From Parabacteroides sp. TM07-1AC (lineage in GTDB: Bacteria > Bacteroidota > Bacteroidia > Bacteroidales > Tannerellaceae): a stretch of DNA of 64,000 nucleotides. Below the pieces are notes generated by a model. That model had not been told where the DNA came from. It did not search any database and saw only the letters and a list, made by a program, of their open reading frames with translations. Below, one piece after another: positions 51,074 to 60,765 of this stretch (within the stretch, counting starts at the first letter, position 1; every line of letters starts with the position of its first letter). A program made the position numbers and the translations under genes. The DNA lies in contig NZ_QUKD01000012.1 of NCBI RefSeq assembly GCF_003480915.1, positions 62,227-126,226 of the forward strand. The letters run 5' to 3'.

Positions 51074-53433
51074 TAGTCTATCATGCTTCTAAACAAGGAT
51101 TCCTAAAAGACGTCTTTAATGGAACTATTGCAGATGAGATAGATCACGCATTTGTTACTCACTTGGGTAGACACACATCTCCTAATGAGGTACAATCATG
51201 GAAGAACTCTATGATGCATATGTATAAAGTGATCAATACGCCAAACATTCCTGACTCATCCAATATAGCCATCGAATATCAGATACCACTGACTTCAAAA
51301 CGTATTGATTTTATCATAGCCGGACTTGATGAAAACAAAAAAGAGAATATTGTCATTATTGAATTAAAACAATGGGAACAAGCCCAATTATCTAATAAGT
51401 CCGGAATTGTAAAAACACGTTTCCAACATGGAGAAAGCGAAACAGCACATCCATCATATCAAGCATGGTCATATGCTTATATGCTGATCAACTATAACGA
51501 ATTAGTCAGGGAACGGCAAATAATACTTTCCCCATGTGCATTTTTACATAACTACAGTCCGGATAATATCATTACAAATCCATGCTATGAAGAGTTCATC
51601 CAAAAAGCACCTGTTTTCTTAAAGTCAAATGCCCAACAGTTGCAAGACTTTATCAAAAAACATATTAAATATGGTGCAAAAGATGATATTGTCTGGATGG
51701 TAGATAAAGGGAAACTAAGACCATCCAAACAATTAGCAGACGCTTTAACTTCTATGCTACAAGGCAATCAGGAATTTGTATTACTGGACGATCAAAAGAT
51801 TGTATATGAAACGGCGTTAGAACTGGCTCGAACCTCCATATCGACTGGTAAAAAACAAGTATTAATAATTGAAGGAGGTCCGGGTACAGGAAAAAGTGTC
51901 GTTGCAATCAATCTCCTGGTACAATTAACAAAAGAAAATTTTTTAACTCAGTATGTTTCAAAAAATGCTGCTCCACGAGAAGTTTATACAATAAAACTGA
52001 GTGGTGATTATCAGAAGGAACGCATCAAGAACCTTTTTGTAGGAAGTGGTCGTTTTTATGATGTTCAAGCTGATATATTCGATACTTTAATAGTCGACGA
52101 GGCACATCGATTAAACTTGAAAAGCGGATTTTATGGTACTGAAGGGGAAAACCAAATACTTGAAATTATACGTGCTGCAAAATTTTCTGTGTTTTTTGTC
52201 GATGACAGACAAAGAATACATATTAAAGATATAGGTTCTAAAAGAGCCATTGAGAAGTATGCAGAATCATTCGGTGCTATAGTGCACACAACCAAACTAA
52301 GTTCTCAGTTCCGTTGTAATGGCTCAGACGGTTACCTTAGCTGGTTGGATAATACACTACAAATCAAAGAGACTGCCAATATACACCTCTCTGCGGAAGA
52401 TTATGATTTCAAAATATTCTCAGATCCCAATGAACTATTTGAAACAATAAAAACAAAAAATAAAAAGAATAATCAGTCCCGGGTTGTAGCTGGTTATTGT
52501 TGGGATTGGAATAGTAAAAAAGATTCCGATAGTTTCGATATCGTTATTTCAGAATTCAATTTCAAAAAGAAATGGAATCTGAATTCAGAAAAAACACCTT
52601 GGATTATCGGGGAAAAGTCTGTCGATCAGATTGGATGTATACATACCTGCCAGGGTTTGGAACTAGATTACATTGGTATCATAGTCGGTAAAGATATGAG
52701 ATATGAAAATAATAAAGTAATCACTGATGTTACTCAACGTTCCAAGCACGATCAGTCCGTAAAAGGCTTCAAATCTTTATTAAAAAAAGACAAAGAGCGG
52801 GCTTTGCAAGATGCCGATGAGATAATAAAAAATACTTACAGAACTTTAATGACCAGAGGAATGAAAGGTTGCTACGTTTATTTCTGCGACCAAGCTTTAG
52901 CTCAACATTTCATGAGTCAATTGCAGCCTCAACAAGAAACAAAAAAGGAGATTCGAATTGAGCCAGAAGTCAACGACAACGTCAAATACATAGACTTTCT
53001 CCCACTATATTCTATTAAAGCTGCTTGTGGATATTTTGGTGAAGGAGAAATAGTGGATGAACTTGGCTGGATAAAAGTAGAAGGATTAGGAAAACTAAAT
53101 AGAAACATGTATGTCGTACAAGCTGTAGGTCGGTCGATGGAACCTGTTATATGCCATAATGACTATTGTGTATTCAGAGCAAATCCGGCAGGAAGTCGAC
53201 AAGGCAAAATAGTTTTAATCCAACATCATAATTTCTATGATGCCGATTATGCAGGAGGTTATTCCATTAAAACATACAACAGTAAGAAAAAATTTGATGA
53301 GTTAGGAAATTGGGAACATGAAGAAATTGTTTTAACCCCTAAAAATCAGGATTACAATCCTATCTTTATTAATGAAGAAGACGCTGAAGATTTTAGAATC
53401 ATTGGGGAGTTTGAGGGAATCATAAAAGATTAA
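51070..53433 (+). CDS. PD-(D/E)XK nuclease - DUF2075 helicase - S24 peptidase fusion
   Basis: 787 residues in three parts. (1) About 1-200, nuclease: Glu69, Asp80 in RIDFIIAG, Glu98-x-Lys100 in VIIELKQW. (2) About 230-620, SF1-like DUF2075 helicase: GGPGTGKS (269-276), DEAH (343-346), SSQFRCNG, and late motifs HTCQGLELDYIGIIVG and NTYRTLMTRGMKG. (3) 640-787, LexA/UmuD-type S24 domain: nucleophile Ser689 in VGRSMEPVI and probable general base Lys734 in GYSIKTY. A Cys653-Gly654 bond (AACGYFG) lies 36 residues before the Ser, as in UmuD. Coupled to MazG. I read it as a candidate self-cleaving defence or repair effector. Confidence 0.88.
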   Translation: MIVYHASKQGFLKDVFNGTIADEIDHAFVTHLGRHTSPNEVQSWKNSMMHMYKVINTPNIPDSSNIAIEYQIPLTSKRIDFIIAGLDENKKENIVIIELKQWEQAQLSNKSGIVKTRFQHGESETAHPSYQAWSYAYMLINYNELVRERQIILSPCAFLHNYSPDNIITNPCYEEFIQKAPVFLKSNAQQLQDFIKKHIKYGAKDDIVWMVDKGKLRPSKQLADALTSMLQGNQEFVLLDDQKIVYETALELARTSISTGKKQVLIIEGGPGTGKSVVAINLLVQLTKENFLTQYVSKNAAPREVYTIKLSGDYQKERIKNLFVGSGRFYDVQADIFDTLIVDEAHRLNLKSGFYGTEGENQILEIIRAAKFSVFFVDDRQRIHIKDIGSKRAIEKYAESFGAIVHTTKLSSQFRCNGSDGYLSWLDNTLQIKETANIHLSAEDYDFKIFSDPNELFETIKTKNKKNNQSRVVAGYCWDWNSKKDSDSFDIVISEFNFKKKWNLNSEKTPWIIGEKSVDQIGCIHTCQGLELDYIGIIVGKDMRYENNKVITDVTQRSKHDQSVKGFKSLLKKDKERALQDADEIIKNTYRTLMTRGMKGCYVYFCDQALAQHFMSQLQPQQETKKEIRIEPEVNDNVKYIDFLPLYSIKAACGYFGEGEIVDELGWIKVEGLGKLNRNMYVVQAVGRSMEPVICHNDYCVFRANPAGSRQGKIVLIQHHNFYDADYAGGYSIKTYNSKKKFDELGNWEHEEIVLTPKNQDYNPIFINEEDAEDFRIIGEFEGIIKD

Positions 53434-53550
53434 AACACTCTCCACAGATTATCCCTTAACTTCACCTTACATTCAAAAGAATTTCTGGTAAAAATCAAAT
53501 ACGACTTTTAAATAGTCTTCACTTTCATATCATTATTCAAATATTAACCG

Positions 53551-53558
53551 TAGCTTTG
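53551..53558 (+). promoter_or_regulatory. -7 box of the DUF6078 gene
   Basis: TAGCTTTG, a full TAnnTTTG match, 21 bases before the ATG. No good -33 TTTG is present. It argues that this gene is not part of the mazG-helicase transcript. Confidence 0.45.
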
Positions 53559-53579
53559 TTAACTTATAAAACTCAACAC

Positions 53580-54014
53580 ATGGAACCTGAATCTAAATAC
53601 GAATCCGTCCCCCAAAGTTTTGCTTACTGCCTGAATAAGCAATGCAAGCATTCCGCGAAGTGCCTGCGCTATCTTGCTTCGAAACAACTTACACCGGAAC
53701 AGACAATTTTTTCAATCGTAAATCCGGCTTGCACAACGCCGCAAGCAGATAGCTGTCCCTTTTTTAAAGCTGACCAAATGGATAGATACGCTTTGGGGAT
53801 TACTTATCTATTGGATGATCTCCCTCATAACAAAGCGATTGACATTAAAAGGGCAATGAAAGCCAATTTTAGTAAAGGGACCATTTACCGCATCCAGAAA
53901 AAAGAACGGTTGATTACCCCTGACGAACAAAATATCATCCGTATGATCTTTATCCAACATGGCATCCATACCGATCCGCTTTTCGATAAATATATAGAGC
54001 AATACGATTGGTAA
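53580..54014 (+). CDS. DUF6078-family protein
   Basis: 144 residues starting MEPESKYESVPQSFAYCLN. The N-terminal part is Cys-rich (CLNKQCKHSAKCLRYL, then PACTTPQADSCPFF), suggesting a metal site. The C-terminal half has helical KANFSKGTIYRIQKKERLITPDEQNIIRMIF, possibly DNA-binding. I recall the family as DUF6078, common in Bacteroides; no function is known. It sits between the helicase fusion and the Wadjet operon. Confidence 0.75.
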   Translation: MEPESKYESVPQSFAYCLNKQCKHSAKCLRYLASKQLTPEQTIFSIVNPACTTPQADSCPFFKADQMDRYALGITYLLDDLPHNKAIDIKRAMKANFSKGTIYRIQKKERLITPDEQNIIRMIFIQHGIHTDPLFDKYIEQYDW

Positions 54015-54059
54015 TAAACCGTTCACCCTTCAGGTCGCAATCAATTTAAAATCACGCTC

Positions 54060-54125
54060 GGATGGGTAATATTCCCCACATGGATGGGTACTATTCCCCA
54101 CTGCAGTGGGACTAATTCCCCACGT
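54060..54125. repeat. Three 22-bp tandem repeats upstream of jetA, with an inverted half-copy
   Basis: Units at 54060, 54082 and 54104 share the core ATTCCCCAC. The first two read GGATGGGTAATATTCCCCAC and GGATGGGTACTATTCCCCAC; the third is more diverged. An inverted copy, AGTGGGGAAATT (about 54135-54146), follows. The block lies about 100 bases upstream of jetA with no gene in between and is probably an operator. Confidence 0.82.
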
Positions 54126-54225
54126 TGAAAAAAATAGTGGGGAAATTTTAATGTCCGTCCATCATTCTGTTTCTCAAAAAGAAATACTACCTTTACCCCA
54201 TTAAAATCAATAACCAACAGCGAAT

Positions 54226-55671
54226 ATGACCTTCGAATACATCAGCCAATTACTAAAAAGCCATACCTCCATCCGATTATTGAAAGCGGACAATGCTCCT
54301 CTCATCATCAGTTTTCTTTTCGAAACATTTAAGGAAAACTTTACGAATCAAGGCGAAGGAGGGATAAAAGAGAAAGAACTTGCCGACCGTTTGGCGGATA
54401 TGCTTTATGTGTTGAATGATTCGAACAAGATCTATCCCAAACAACCCAACGAATACCTGACAGACTGGGCTAATGCTGGTTTCCTTCGCAAATATCCCTG
54501 AAAAACAGACGAATTTGTCTACGAACTGACACCAGCCACCGAACTTGTATTCAAATGGATCGACAGCCTGGATAAAAGAGAATTTATCGGTACCGAATCA
54601 CGCCTGAAATACCTTTTCGAACGGATGCAGGAGTTGGTTGGTAAAACGCAAATGGATGTGACGGAGCGTTTGGCTCGTCTGGAAGCGCAGAAGCAGGCAT
54701 TGGAGCAGGAGATTGAAAATATCAAAGAAGGCAAGCTGGAAACGATGGACGACAGACAGATCAAAGAAGAATATTTCCTGATCGAAGATACGGCAAAATC
54801 GTTACTGGCTGATTTTAAAGAGGTAGAACAAAATTTCAGAGACCTGGACCGTAACTTCAAAAGACAGATCATCACCTCCAGCCAGTCGAAAGGCGAGGTA
54901 TTGTCCGATTTATTTGAGCAGCAGGATTTTCTGTCACAGACTGATCAAGGAAAAAGTTTCACGGCTTTTTGGGAATTCCTACTCTCGCAATCCAAACAAC
55001 TGGAGTTCGAACAATTACTTACCCGTATGCTCGAAATCCCGGTAGTACAACAAATAAGGAACGAAAATTTCCGTATGGAACTGCTGAGAAACAATCTGAT
55101 CGAGGCCGGCGACCGGACAAATAAGACGACCAACTCGCTTTGGGGACAACTCCGGAAGTATCTGGAACATAAATCCTTCTTCGAAAACAAGCGGATACAC
55201 GAGCAAATCAGCGAAGGACTCAAAGTGATATTCGAACATCCGGAAATCGACTTCACAAAACTTCCGGCACTGGAAGTAGATGAAACTATTCGCATCAATC
55301 TGATAGCCGATCAACCGCTCTATATGCCTCCCGAACAGGTTAAATTCAAAAAACAGCCGATGCAGGAAGGCAAGGCTTCGGGCGGCAACGAGTTGCTGTA
55401 TGAGCAGTTTGAAATTAATATACCCAAACTAAAGGATCATATCAAACAATTGTTACTCAGGAAGCACGGTCCTGTCTCTCTGCCGGAGTTAATCCGGGAA
55501 TATCCGATTGAGAAAGGAGTAGCCGAAATAGTTGCTTATCTGGATATTGCAAGTAAAAACGAAAAGCGGTGCACCGTTTCTCATAATGAGCAGGACGAAA
55601 TATTAATCCTGAACGCTCAAACCGGACAACGCTTTCAAGTAAAAATTCCGAAAATCATCTTTAATCAATGA
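54226..55671 (+). pseudogene. jetA: Wadjet type I subunit JetA (DUF3375), interrupted by an in-frame TGA
   Basis: The condensin kleisin-type subunit of the anti-plasmid Wadjet complex. The 482-codon frame has family-typical length, but codon 92 is TGA (54499-54501, after FLRKYP). Reading continues in the same frame with DEFVYELTPATELVFKWIDSL and DKREFIGTESRL, then the DUF3375 body (DRQIKEEYFLIEDTAKSLLADFKEVEQNFRDLDRNFKRQI) and a winged-helix-like end. No frameshift or other stop is present. An ATG at 54625 could restart a 348-residue C-terminal piece. Either the gene is inactive, the stop is read through, two pieces assemble, or it is a sequence error. The stop overlaps jetB (ATGA). Confidence 0.88.
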
Positions 55672-56252
55672 AAAAGGTTTATTCAAATGTATTGATAGCC
55701 TTACTGAAAGGCATTGTTTACAGTCATCAGGAAGAGATCTGGAACACACTGATCCTACCTGAAAACGAGCGGGATGTACGAAACTATTTCGCCGATATTC
55801 ATTTGGATCTCATTATCGACAAATCGGAAGGATACGCCTATCTGAAGCAGCAACAAACTTCCGCCGATGAAGGGGAAAATGAACAGGAAACGCCGATGAA
55901 ACTGATCCGACGACGTGCACTAACCTTCCATGTTTCCCTACTTTGCCTGTTGCTTCGCAAACATCTGATTGAAAACGACCAGACCGGCGAATCGACACGA
56001 GCAATACTCAGTCGGGAAGAAATCAACAGTCAGATGAAACTGTATATGAAAGAGAGTACCAACGAAGCAGTTGTCAATAAACAAATCGATGCTGCGATCA
56101 AAAAGGTTGAAGACGAAGGCTTCCTGCGCCGAATGAAAACCGAACAGGAGCAATATGAAGTGAACCGCATCATCAAAGCCTTTGTTAATGCCGATCAGGT
56201 GAGCGAATGGTTGGAACGTTATAAAGAATACGTAAAACAGTCGAAGAAATGA
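55668..56252 (+). CDS. jetB: Wadjet subunit JetB (DUF4194)
   Basis: 194 residues, the MukE-like tandem winged-helix partner of JetA. Recognisable DUF4194 parts are VLIALLKGIVYSHQEEIWNTLI, VRNYFADIHLDLIIDKSEGYAYL and RRRALTFHVSLLCLLLRKHLIE, with FLRRMKTEQEQYEVNRIIKAFV near the end. It overlaps both jetA and jetC by 4 bases (ATGA), so all subunits are translationally linked. Intact. Confidence 0.93.
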   Translation: MKKVYSNVLIALLKGIVYSHQEEIWNTLILPENERDVRNYFADIHLDLIIDKSEGYAYLKQQQTSADEGENEQETPMKLIRRRALTFHVSLLCLLLRKHLIENDQTGESTRAILSREEINSQMKLYMKESTNEAVVNKQIDAAIKKVEDEGFLRRMKTEQEQYEVNRIIKAFVNADQVSEWLERYKEYVKQSKK

Positions 56253-59200
56253 ATAACGAAATTCAGCAGGTAGGCCATCGCCTACAATATATGGAATTAT
56301 TGAACTGGGGAACATTCAACGGTAAAATATGGAGAATCACGCCGGAAGGTGAAAACTCGTTACTGACCGGGGCTGTCGGTTCGGGTAAATCGACCGTGGT
56401 CGATGCGCTGACCTCGTTATTGGTTCCTCATCAACGCATTACGTTTAATAAAGCGGCCGGCGCCGAAAGTCGGGAACGAAATCTGGCATCCTATATCAAA
56501 GGAAATTACAGTTCGAAGAGCGACGAATTGACCAACGGTAGCAAAGCTGTCACCTTACGCTACACAAAAGCAGGAGAGGCTACTTTCACCGCCATCGTCG
56601 CCAACTTCCGGAACACCGGGTACGAAACAAACATATCACTGGCACAGCTTTTTTGGATAGAAAACGGCGGTGTACGTAAGCTCCTGCTGATTGGCAACGA
56701 GCCGCTCACAATCAAAGAGCACCTTTCAGGCTTTACAGACGCAAAAGAGTTGAAAAAGCGATTGCGTGCTAACAAAAGCATCGAGATATTCGATGACAAC
56801 TTCGCCAGATACAGCCAGCGTTTCCGCCAGTTATTCGGCATGAATTCCGACAAAGCGATCGAATTGTTCTACCAGACTGTCTCTATGAAATCAGTAAGTA
56901 GCCTCACCAACTTCGTTCGTGAACAGATGTTGGAACACACCAATATCCAAGAACAGATCGAGGAATTGAAAAAGCGGTTCGACAACCTTCATCAAGCGCA
57001 TGCCGCCGTTATGGAGGCTCGCAAACAACGGGATATACTGTCGCCCTTGACTACATTGGACCAGGAATATTCAGAAACCCGGCAGCAACTGCAGGAAATA
57101 GAGTTCTTACTCTCGGATGCCATTCCAACCTATTTTGCCGACAAGAAACTTCATCTGCTGCAAAAGGAAATCGCGACTTGCCAACGCAAACTGACCCAGT
57201 TGGAAAGCCAGTTCAACCAGGCCGAACAGGAACTCGATAACTGTCGTAATTCCATTAACGATCTGCGACAGGCTATCCATGAAAACGGTGGCGACCGCCT
57301 TGAACAAATCAAGAAAGAAATCGAACAAGCGACCGTTGCCCAACAAGAGAAAAAAAGACAACACGAACGATATCTGCAACTGACCGTAGATTGTGGAATC
57401 CCTGCCGCCAACACCGAACAGACCTTCTTCCGCAACCAGAAAACAGCCGAAGACAAGCTGGAAGAGGTGGTTGCTGAACGGGAAAAGACAACTACTTTGC
57501 AAGGTGGAAAGATAGCAAAACACTTGCAAACCAAGCAGGAGATCGAACTGCAGAAACAAGAAATAGAATCGTTACAGAAACGCTCCAACCAACTTCCCTC
57601 CGGCATCCTCGATATACGCAACCAGCTCGTCCGGCATTTGGGTATCCGGGAGGAAGAAATCCCCTTTGTCGGGGAACTATTGAAGGTACGCAGCGAAGAT
57701 AAGGAGTGGGAAGGTGCTTTGGAACGCCTATTGCATGGTTTCGGGATCAGCATGTTAGTCCCTGACCGATACTATCATTTGGTCTCGGGATTTGTGAATA
57801 CGAACAGACTGCAGGACAAGTTTCAGAAAGGAGTTCGCCTGGAGTATTTTCGCGTTCCGGCAGAAAATAAATTATATCAGATAGAAGATGTTTCTTCGGA
57901 ATCTGTGATCAATAAAATAGACATCAAGCCCAATACGCCGTTTTATAACTGGTTAGAAAAAGAATTGGTACGCCGTTTCGACCTGCAATGCGTCTCTCTG
58001 GAAGAGTTTCGGTCGGTTAGCGACGGTATCACGAAAGAGGGGCAGATCAAAACCGGACGTCTGCGCCATGTGAAAGACGACCGTCGCGATCTGTGGGACC
58101 GTAGAAACTTCATATTGGGTTGGAACAATAAAGAAAAAATATGTGCCATCGAATCATACCTGCAAACACTCCAGAAACAATATAAAACAGAGGAGGCCGA
58201 GATCAATAATCTGTCTCAGATGATCAACCACTATAACACGACGCAATCTTACCTTCAGGAAATCAAACGATTCCGTAATTGGAACGAACTGAACTGGCAA
58301 GGTGAAATAGAGAATATAACCCGTCTACAGGAAGAAGAACGGCAGATCACCGACAGCAACGACCTGATCAATACGCTCAAAGAACAACAACAGCAGGCCG
58401 AAAAGAAGGAAAAAGAACTGAAAGAACAATATAATCAGCTCAGAGACAATATGGGGCGCCAGAATACCTTGATAGAACTGGCTACCAACCAGCTGCCGGA
58501 GCAAAAAACACTATCAGCATCCTTGTTGAAAGAAGACAAGGAAATATATTACCCGAAGATAGACCTGTTACTACAAAACAGGTTTTACACACTTCATTCT
58601 ATCGACAATCTCAAAGGCGAACTCATTAAAAGCCAGGGAGGAACACGCCTGAATATTCAGAAGAAATCGGAATCTACACGTGACAAGATCACTAAAATCA
58701 TGCGCGAATACCGCTACGCCTTCCCTTTCGATGCCCTCGAACTGGCTGAAGATGTCGAAGCATGCGCAGAGTATCTGAATATCTATCATCGTGTCGTCAC
58801 CGAAGGATTGCCCGCCCACGAAGCCCGGCTCAAAGCAATGTTGAACCAGGATACCATACAAAGCATTGTCACTTTCGACAGCAAGTTGGACTTGCATGCC
58901 AAACAGATCCAGGAAAAGATCGGCATCATCAATACCCATTTGGAAGCCATAGAATTCAACAAAGGAACCTATATTAAACTCCAGGCTGTCACCAATCCCG
59001 ACCGTGAAATCATGGAATTCAAAGAAAACCTGAAAGCATGCTACAGTAATATCCTCAACACCGACGATGCCTACACCGAAGAGCGTTTCGAACAGGTACA
59101 ACAGATACTGAATCGCTTCCGAAGCAATGAAAACCGTGACATCGAGTGGACCGGTAAAGTAACCGACGTACGCCAATGGTTCCTCTTCAATGCCAGCGAA

Positions 59201-59614
59201 CGCTATCGCGCCGATGATATGGAGAAAGAGTTTTATGCCGGAACCTCCGGTAAATCGGGTGGACAAAAGGAAAAACTAGCCTATACTATCCTCGCCTCTG
59301 CCCTCGCTTACCAGTTCGGATTAAACTATCAGGAAGAACGTAGCAAATCGTTTCGTTTTGTGGTAATAGATGAAGCATTCGGACGGGGAGACGATGAAAG
59401 TACGCAGTTCGGCCTCGACCTGTTCAAAAAACTGAACCTGCAATTGCTGATCGTTACTCCTATGCAGAAGATCCATGTGATAGAAAACTATATCCGCTCC
59501 GTTCACTACGTCTCCAACCCGGGAGGTAATGACTCACAGATACGTAACCTGAGCATAGAGGAATACAGAAAGGAAAAAACGCAGCATAATTTACATATAG
59601 AAATCGTTTCATGA
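56249..59614 (+). CDS. jetC: Wadjet SMC-like ATPase JetC
   Basis: 1121 residues, MukB/SbcC-like motor that extrudes plasmid DNA. Walker A GAVGSGKST (41-49), long coiled coils (about 250-450 and 650-760) around a hinge region, signature SGKSGGQKEKLAY (about 997) and Walker B FVVIDEAFGRGDDEST (about 1036) followed by the switch LQLLIVTPMQKIHVIE. Full length and without visible damage, in contrast to jetA. Confidence 0.95.
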   Translation: MNNEIQQVGHRLQYMELLNWGTFNGKIWRITPEGENSLLTGAVGSGKSTVVDALTSLLVPHQRITFNKAAGAESRERNLASYIKGNYSSKSDELTNGSKAVTLRYTKAGEATFTAIVANFRNTGYETNISLAQLFWIENGGVRKLLLIGNEPLTIKEHLSGFTDAKELKKRLRANKSIEIFDDNFARYSQRFRQLFGMNSDKAIELFYQTVSMKSVSSLTNFVREQMLEHTNIQEQIEELKKRFDNLHQAHAAVMEARKQRDILSPLTTLDQEYSETRQQLQEIEFLLSDAIPTYFADKKLHLLQKEIATCQRKLTQLESQFNQAEQELDNCRNSINDLRQAIHENGGDRLEQIKKEIEQATVAQQEKKRQHERYLQLTVDCGIPAANTEQTFFRNQKTAEDKLEEVVAEREKTTTLQGGKIAKHLQTKQEIELQKQEIESLQKRSNQLPSGILDIRNQLVRHLGIREEEIPFVGELLKVRSEDKEWEGALERLLHGFGISMLVPDRYYHLVSGFVNTNRLQDKFQKGVRLEYFRVPAENKLYQIEDVSSESVINKIDIKPNTPFYNWLEKELVRRFDLQCVSLEEFRSVSDGITKEGQIKTGRLRHVKDDRRDLWDRRNFILGWNNKEKICAIESYLQTLQKQYKTEEAEINNLSQMINHYNTTQSYLQEIKRFRNWNELNWQGEIENITRLQEEERQITDSNDLINTLKEQQQQAEKKEKELKEQYNQLRDNMGRQNTLIELATNQLPEQKTLSASLLKEDKEIYYPKIDLLLQNRFYTLHSIDNLKGELIKSQGGTRLNIQKKSESTRDKITKIMREYRYAFPFDALELAEDVEACAEYLNIYHRVVTEGLPAHEARLKAMLNQDTIQSIVTFDSKLDLHAKQIQEKIGIINTHLEAIEFNKGTYIKLQAVTNPDREIMEFKENLKACYSNILNTDDAYTEERFEQVQQILNRFRSNENRDIEWTGKVTDVRQWFLFNASERYRADDMEKEFYAGTSGKSGGQKEKLAYTILASALAYQFGLNYQEERSKSFRFVVIDEAFGRGDDESTQFGLDLFKKLNLQLLIVTPMQKIHVIENYIRSVHYVSNPGGNDSQIRNLSIEEYRKEKTQHNLHIEIVS

Positions 59615-60765
59615 TTACACCGCAAGAAATAAAAAAACAATGCCTCAACTGGTGGAGAGAACTACTCTTGTCTGTCATGGCTGGAGAAGAGTTCTTCCCC
59701 AGGGCTATCACCCGCATAGGGAAGATCACAGCCAAAGATATTCTCTTAAAATTAACCGAGCATAAAGCAGCCATTGCCGAATTACAGAAAGGTGCTGTTA
59801 CCTATGGGTATAGCATAGAAATGAGCGAGAAAAACTTCGATAAGATCGGCTTTCAGACAATCCCTTCAAGTATCGTCATCCCTTCATTGGACGTCTACTT
59901 ACGCATCACTCGGAAACGATCGGAGTTGGATATCTTCACCCGAAATCTACACTATATTGAAACAGCGATGCCACAACTTTTAGCCTGGGCAAAAAACAAT
60001 CCGCTCCGACTTATCTCTCACAATACATGGAGCGACACTGTAAAGGTTTGCCAATATTTCATCGGAAATCCCCGTCCTAACCTATACATCCGAGAATTAC
60101 CGATCGACGTTCATACAAAATATATTGAAGAGAATAAGGATTTGCTTCGTTCCCTGCTTGACACGATCTTACCCGAATCGGCTATTAATTCGGAAGAAAA
60201 AACCTTTGAGAAGCGATATGGCCTGAAAATAGCAGAACCACTGATACGCATCCGTTTCTTAGATACCTCATTAGCTTACAATAAAATATTGACAGATATA
60301 TCCATTCCTCTGACAACTTTCAGCCGATTAAATTGTCCTTGCAAACGTCTGTTTGTTACAGAAAATAAGATGAATTTCCTAACGTTACCCCAACTACCCG
60401 ACAGTATTGCACTATGGAGCGGAGGCGGTTTCAACGTCAGTTATCTTAAAGATATTCCCTGGCTGAAAAACGTACAAAGTTTCTACTGGGGAGATCTGGA
60501 TGCACAAGGCTTGCAAATTCTTAACCAGTTTCGCAGCTACTACCCTTCTACTATATCTTTACTGATGAACTGGGGTACTTTCCACCGATACACTCACCTA
60601 TTCAAAAAAGGAACACCGGCTCCATTACAATTCCTCCCCAACCTAACTGCCGACGAATATTCTCTCTATCAACATCTTCAAGAGAATAACCTCCGTCTTG
60701 AACAGGAGCGCATCCCCCATTCCGATTCGCTCCGCATCTTCACTCCGTATCTCAATATATACTGA
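59611..60765 (+). CDS. jetD: Wadjet nuclease subunit JetD (DUF3322/DUF2220)
   Basis: 384 residues. JetD cuts the circular DNA held by the JetABC complex. The C-terminal Toprim-like part contains YWGDLDAQGLQILNQFRSYYP (about 291-311), with the acidic metal site, and a catalytic Glu candidate in the earlier FVTENKMNFLTLP. The N-terminal half is DUF3322. It overlaps jetC by 4 bases and its last 14 bases overlap the convergent pldA-like gene. Confidence 0.93.
   Translation: MITPQEIKKQCLNWWRELLLSVMAGEEFFPRAITRIGKITAKDILLKLTEHKAAIAELQKGAVTYGYSIEMSEKNFDKIGFQTIPSSIVIPSLDVYLRITRKRSELDIFTRNLHYIETAMPQLLAWAKNNPLRLISHNTWSDTVKVCQYFIGNPRPNLYIRELPIDVHTKYIEENKDLLRSLLDTILPESAINSEEKTFEKRYGLKIAEPLIRIRFLDTSLAYNKILTDISIPLTTFSRLNCPCKRLFVTENKMNFLTLPQLPDSIALWSGGGFNVSYLKDIPWLKNVQSFYWGDLDAQGLQILNQFRSYYPSTISLLMNWGTFHRYTHLFKKGTPAPLQFLPNLTADEYSLYQHLQENNLRLEQERIPHSDSLRIFTPYLNIY

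Noticed and set aside
54499..54501. Selenocysteine insertion at the jetA TGA
   Set aside because: No convincing hairpin right after the codon, and nothing in the window suggests selenoprotein machinery. Kept only as a remote option.
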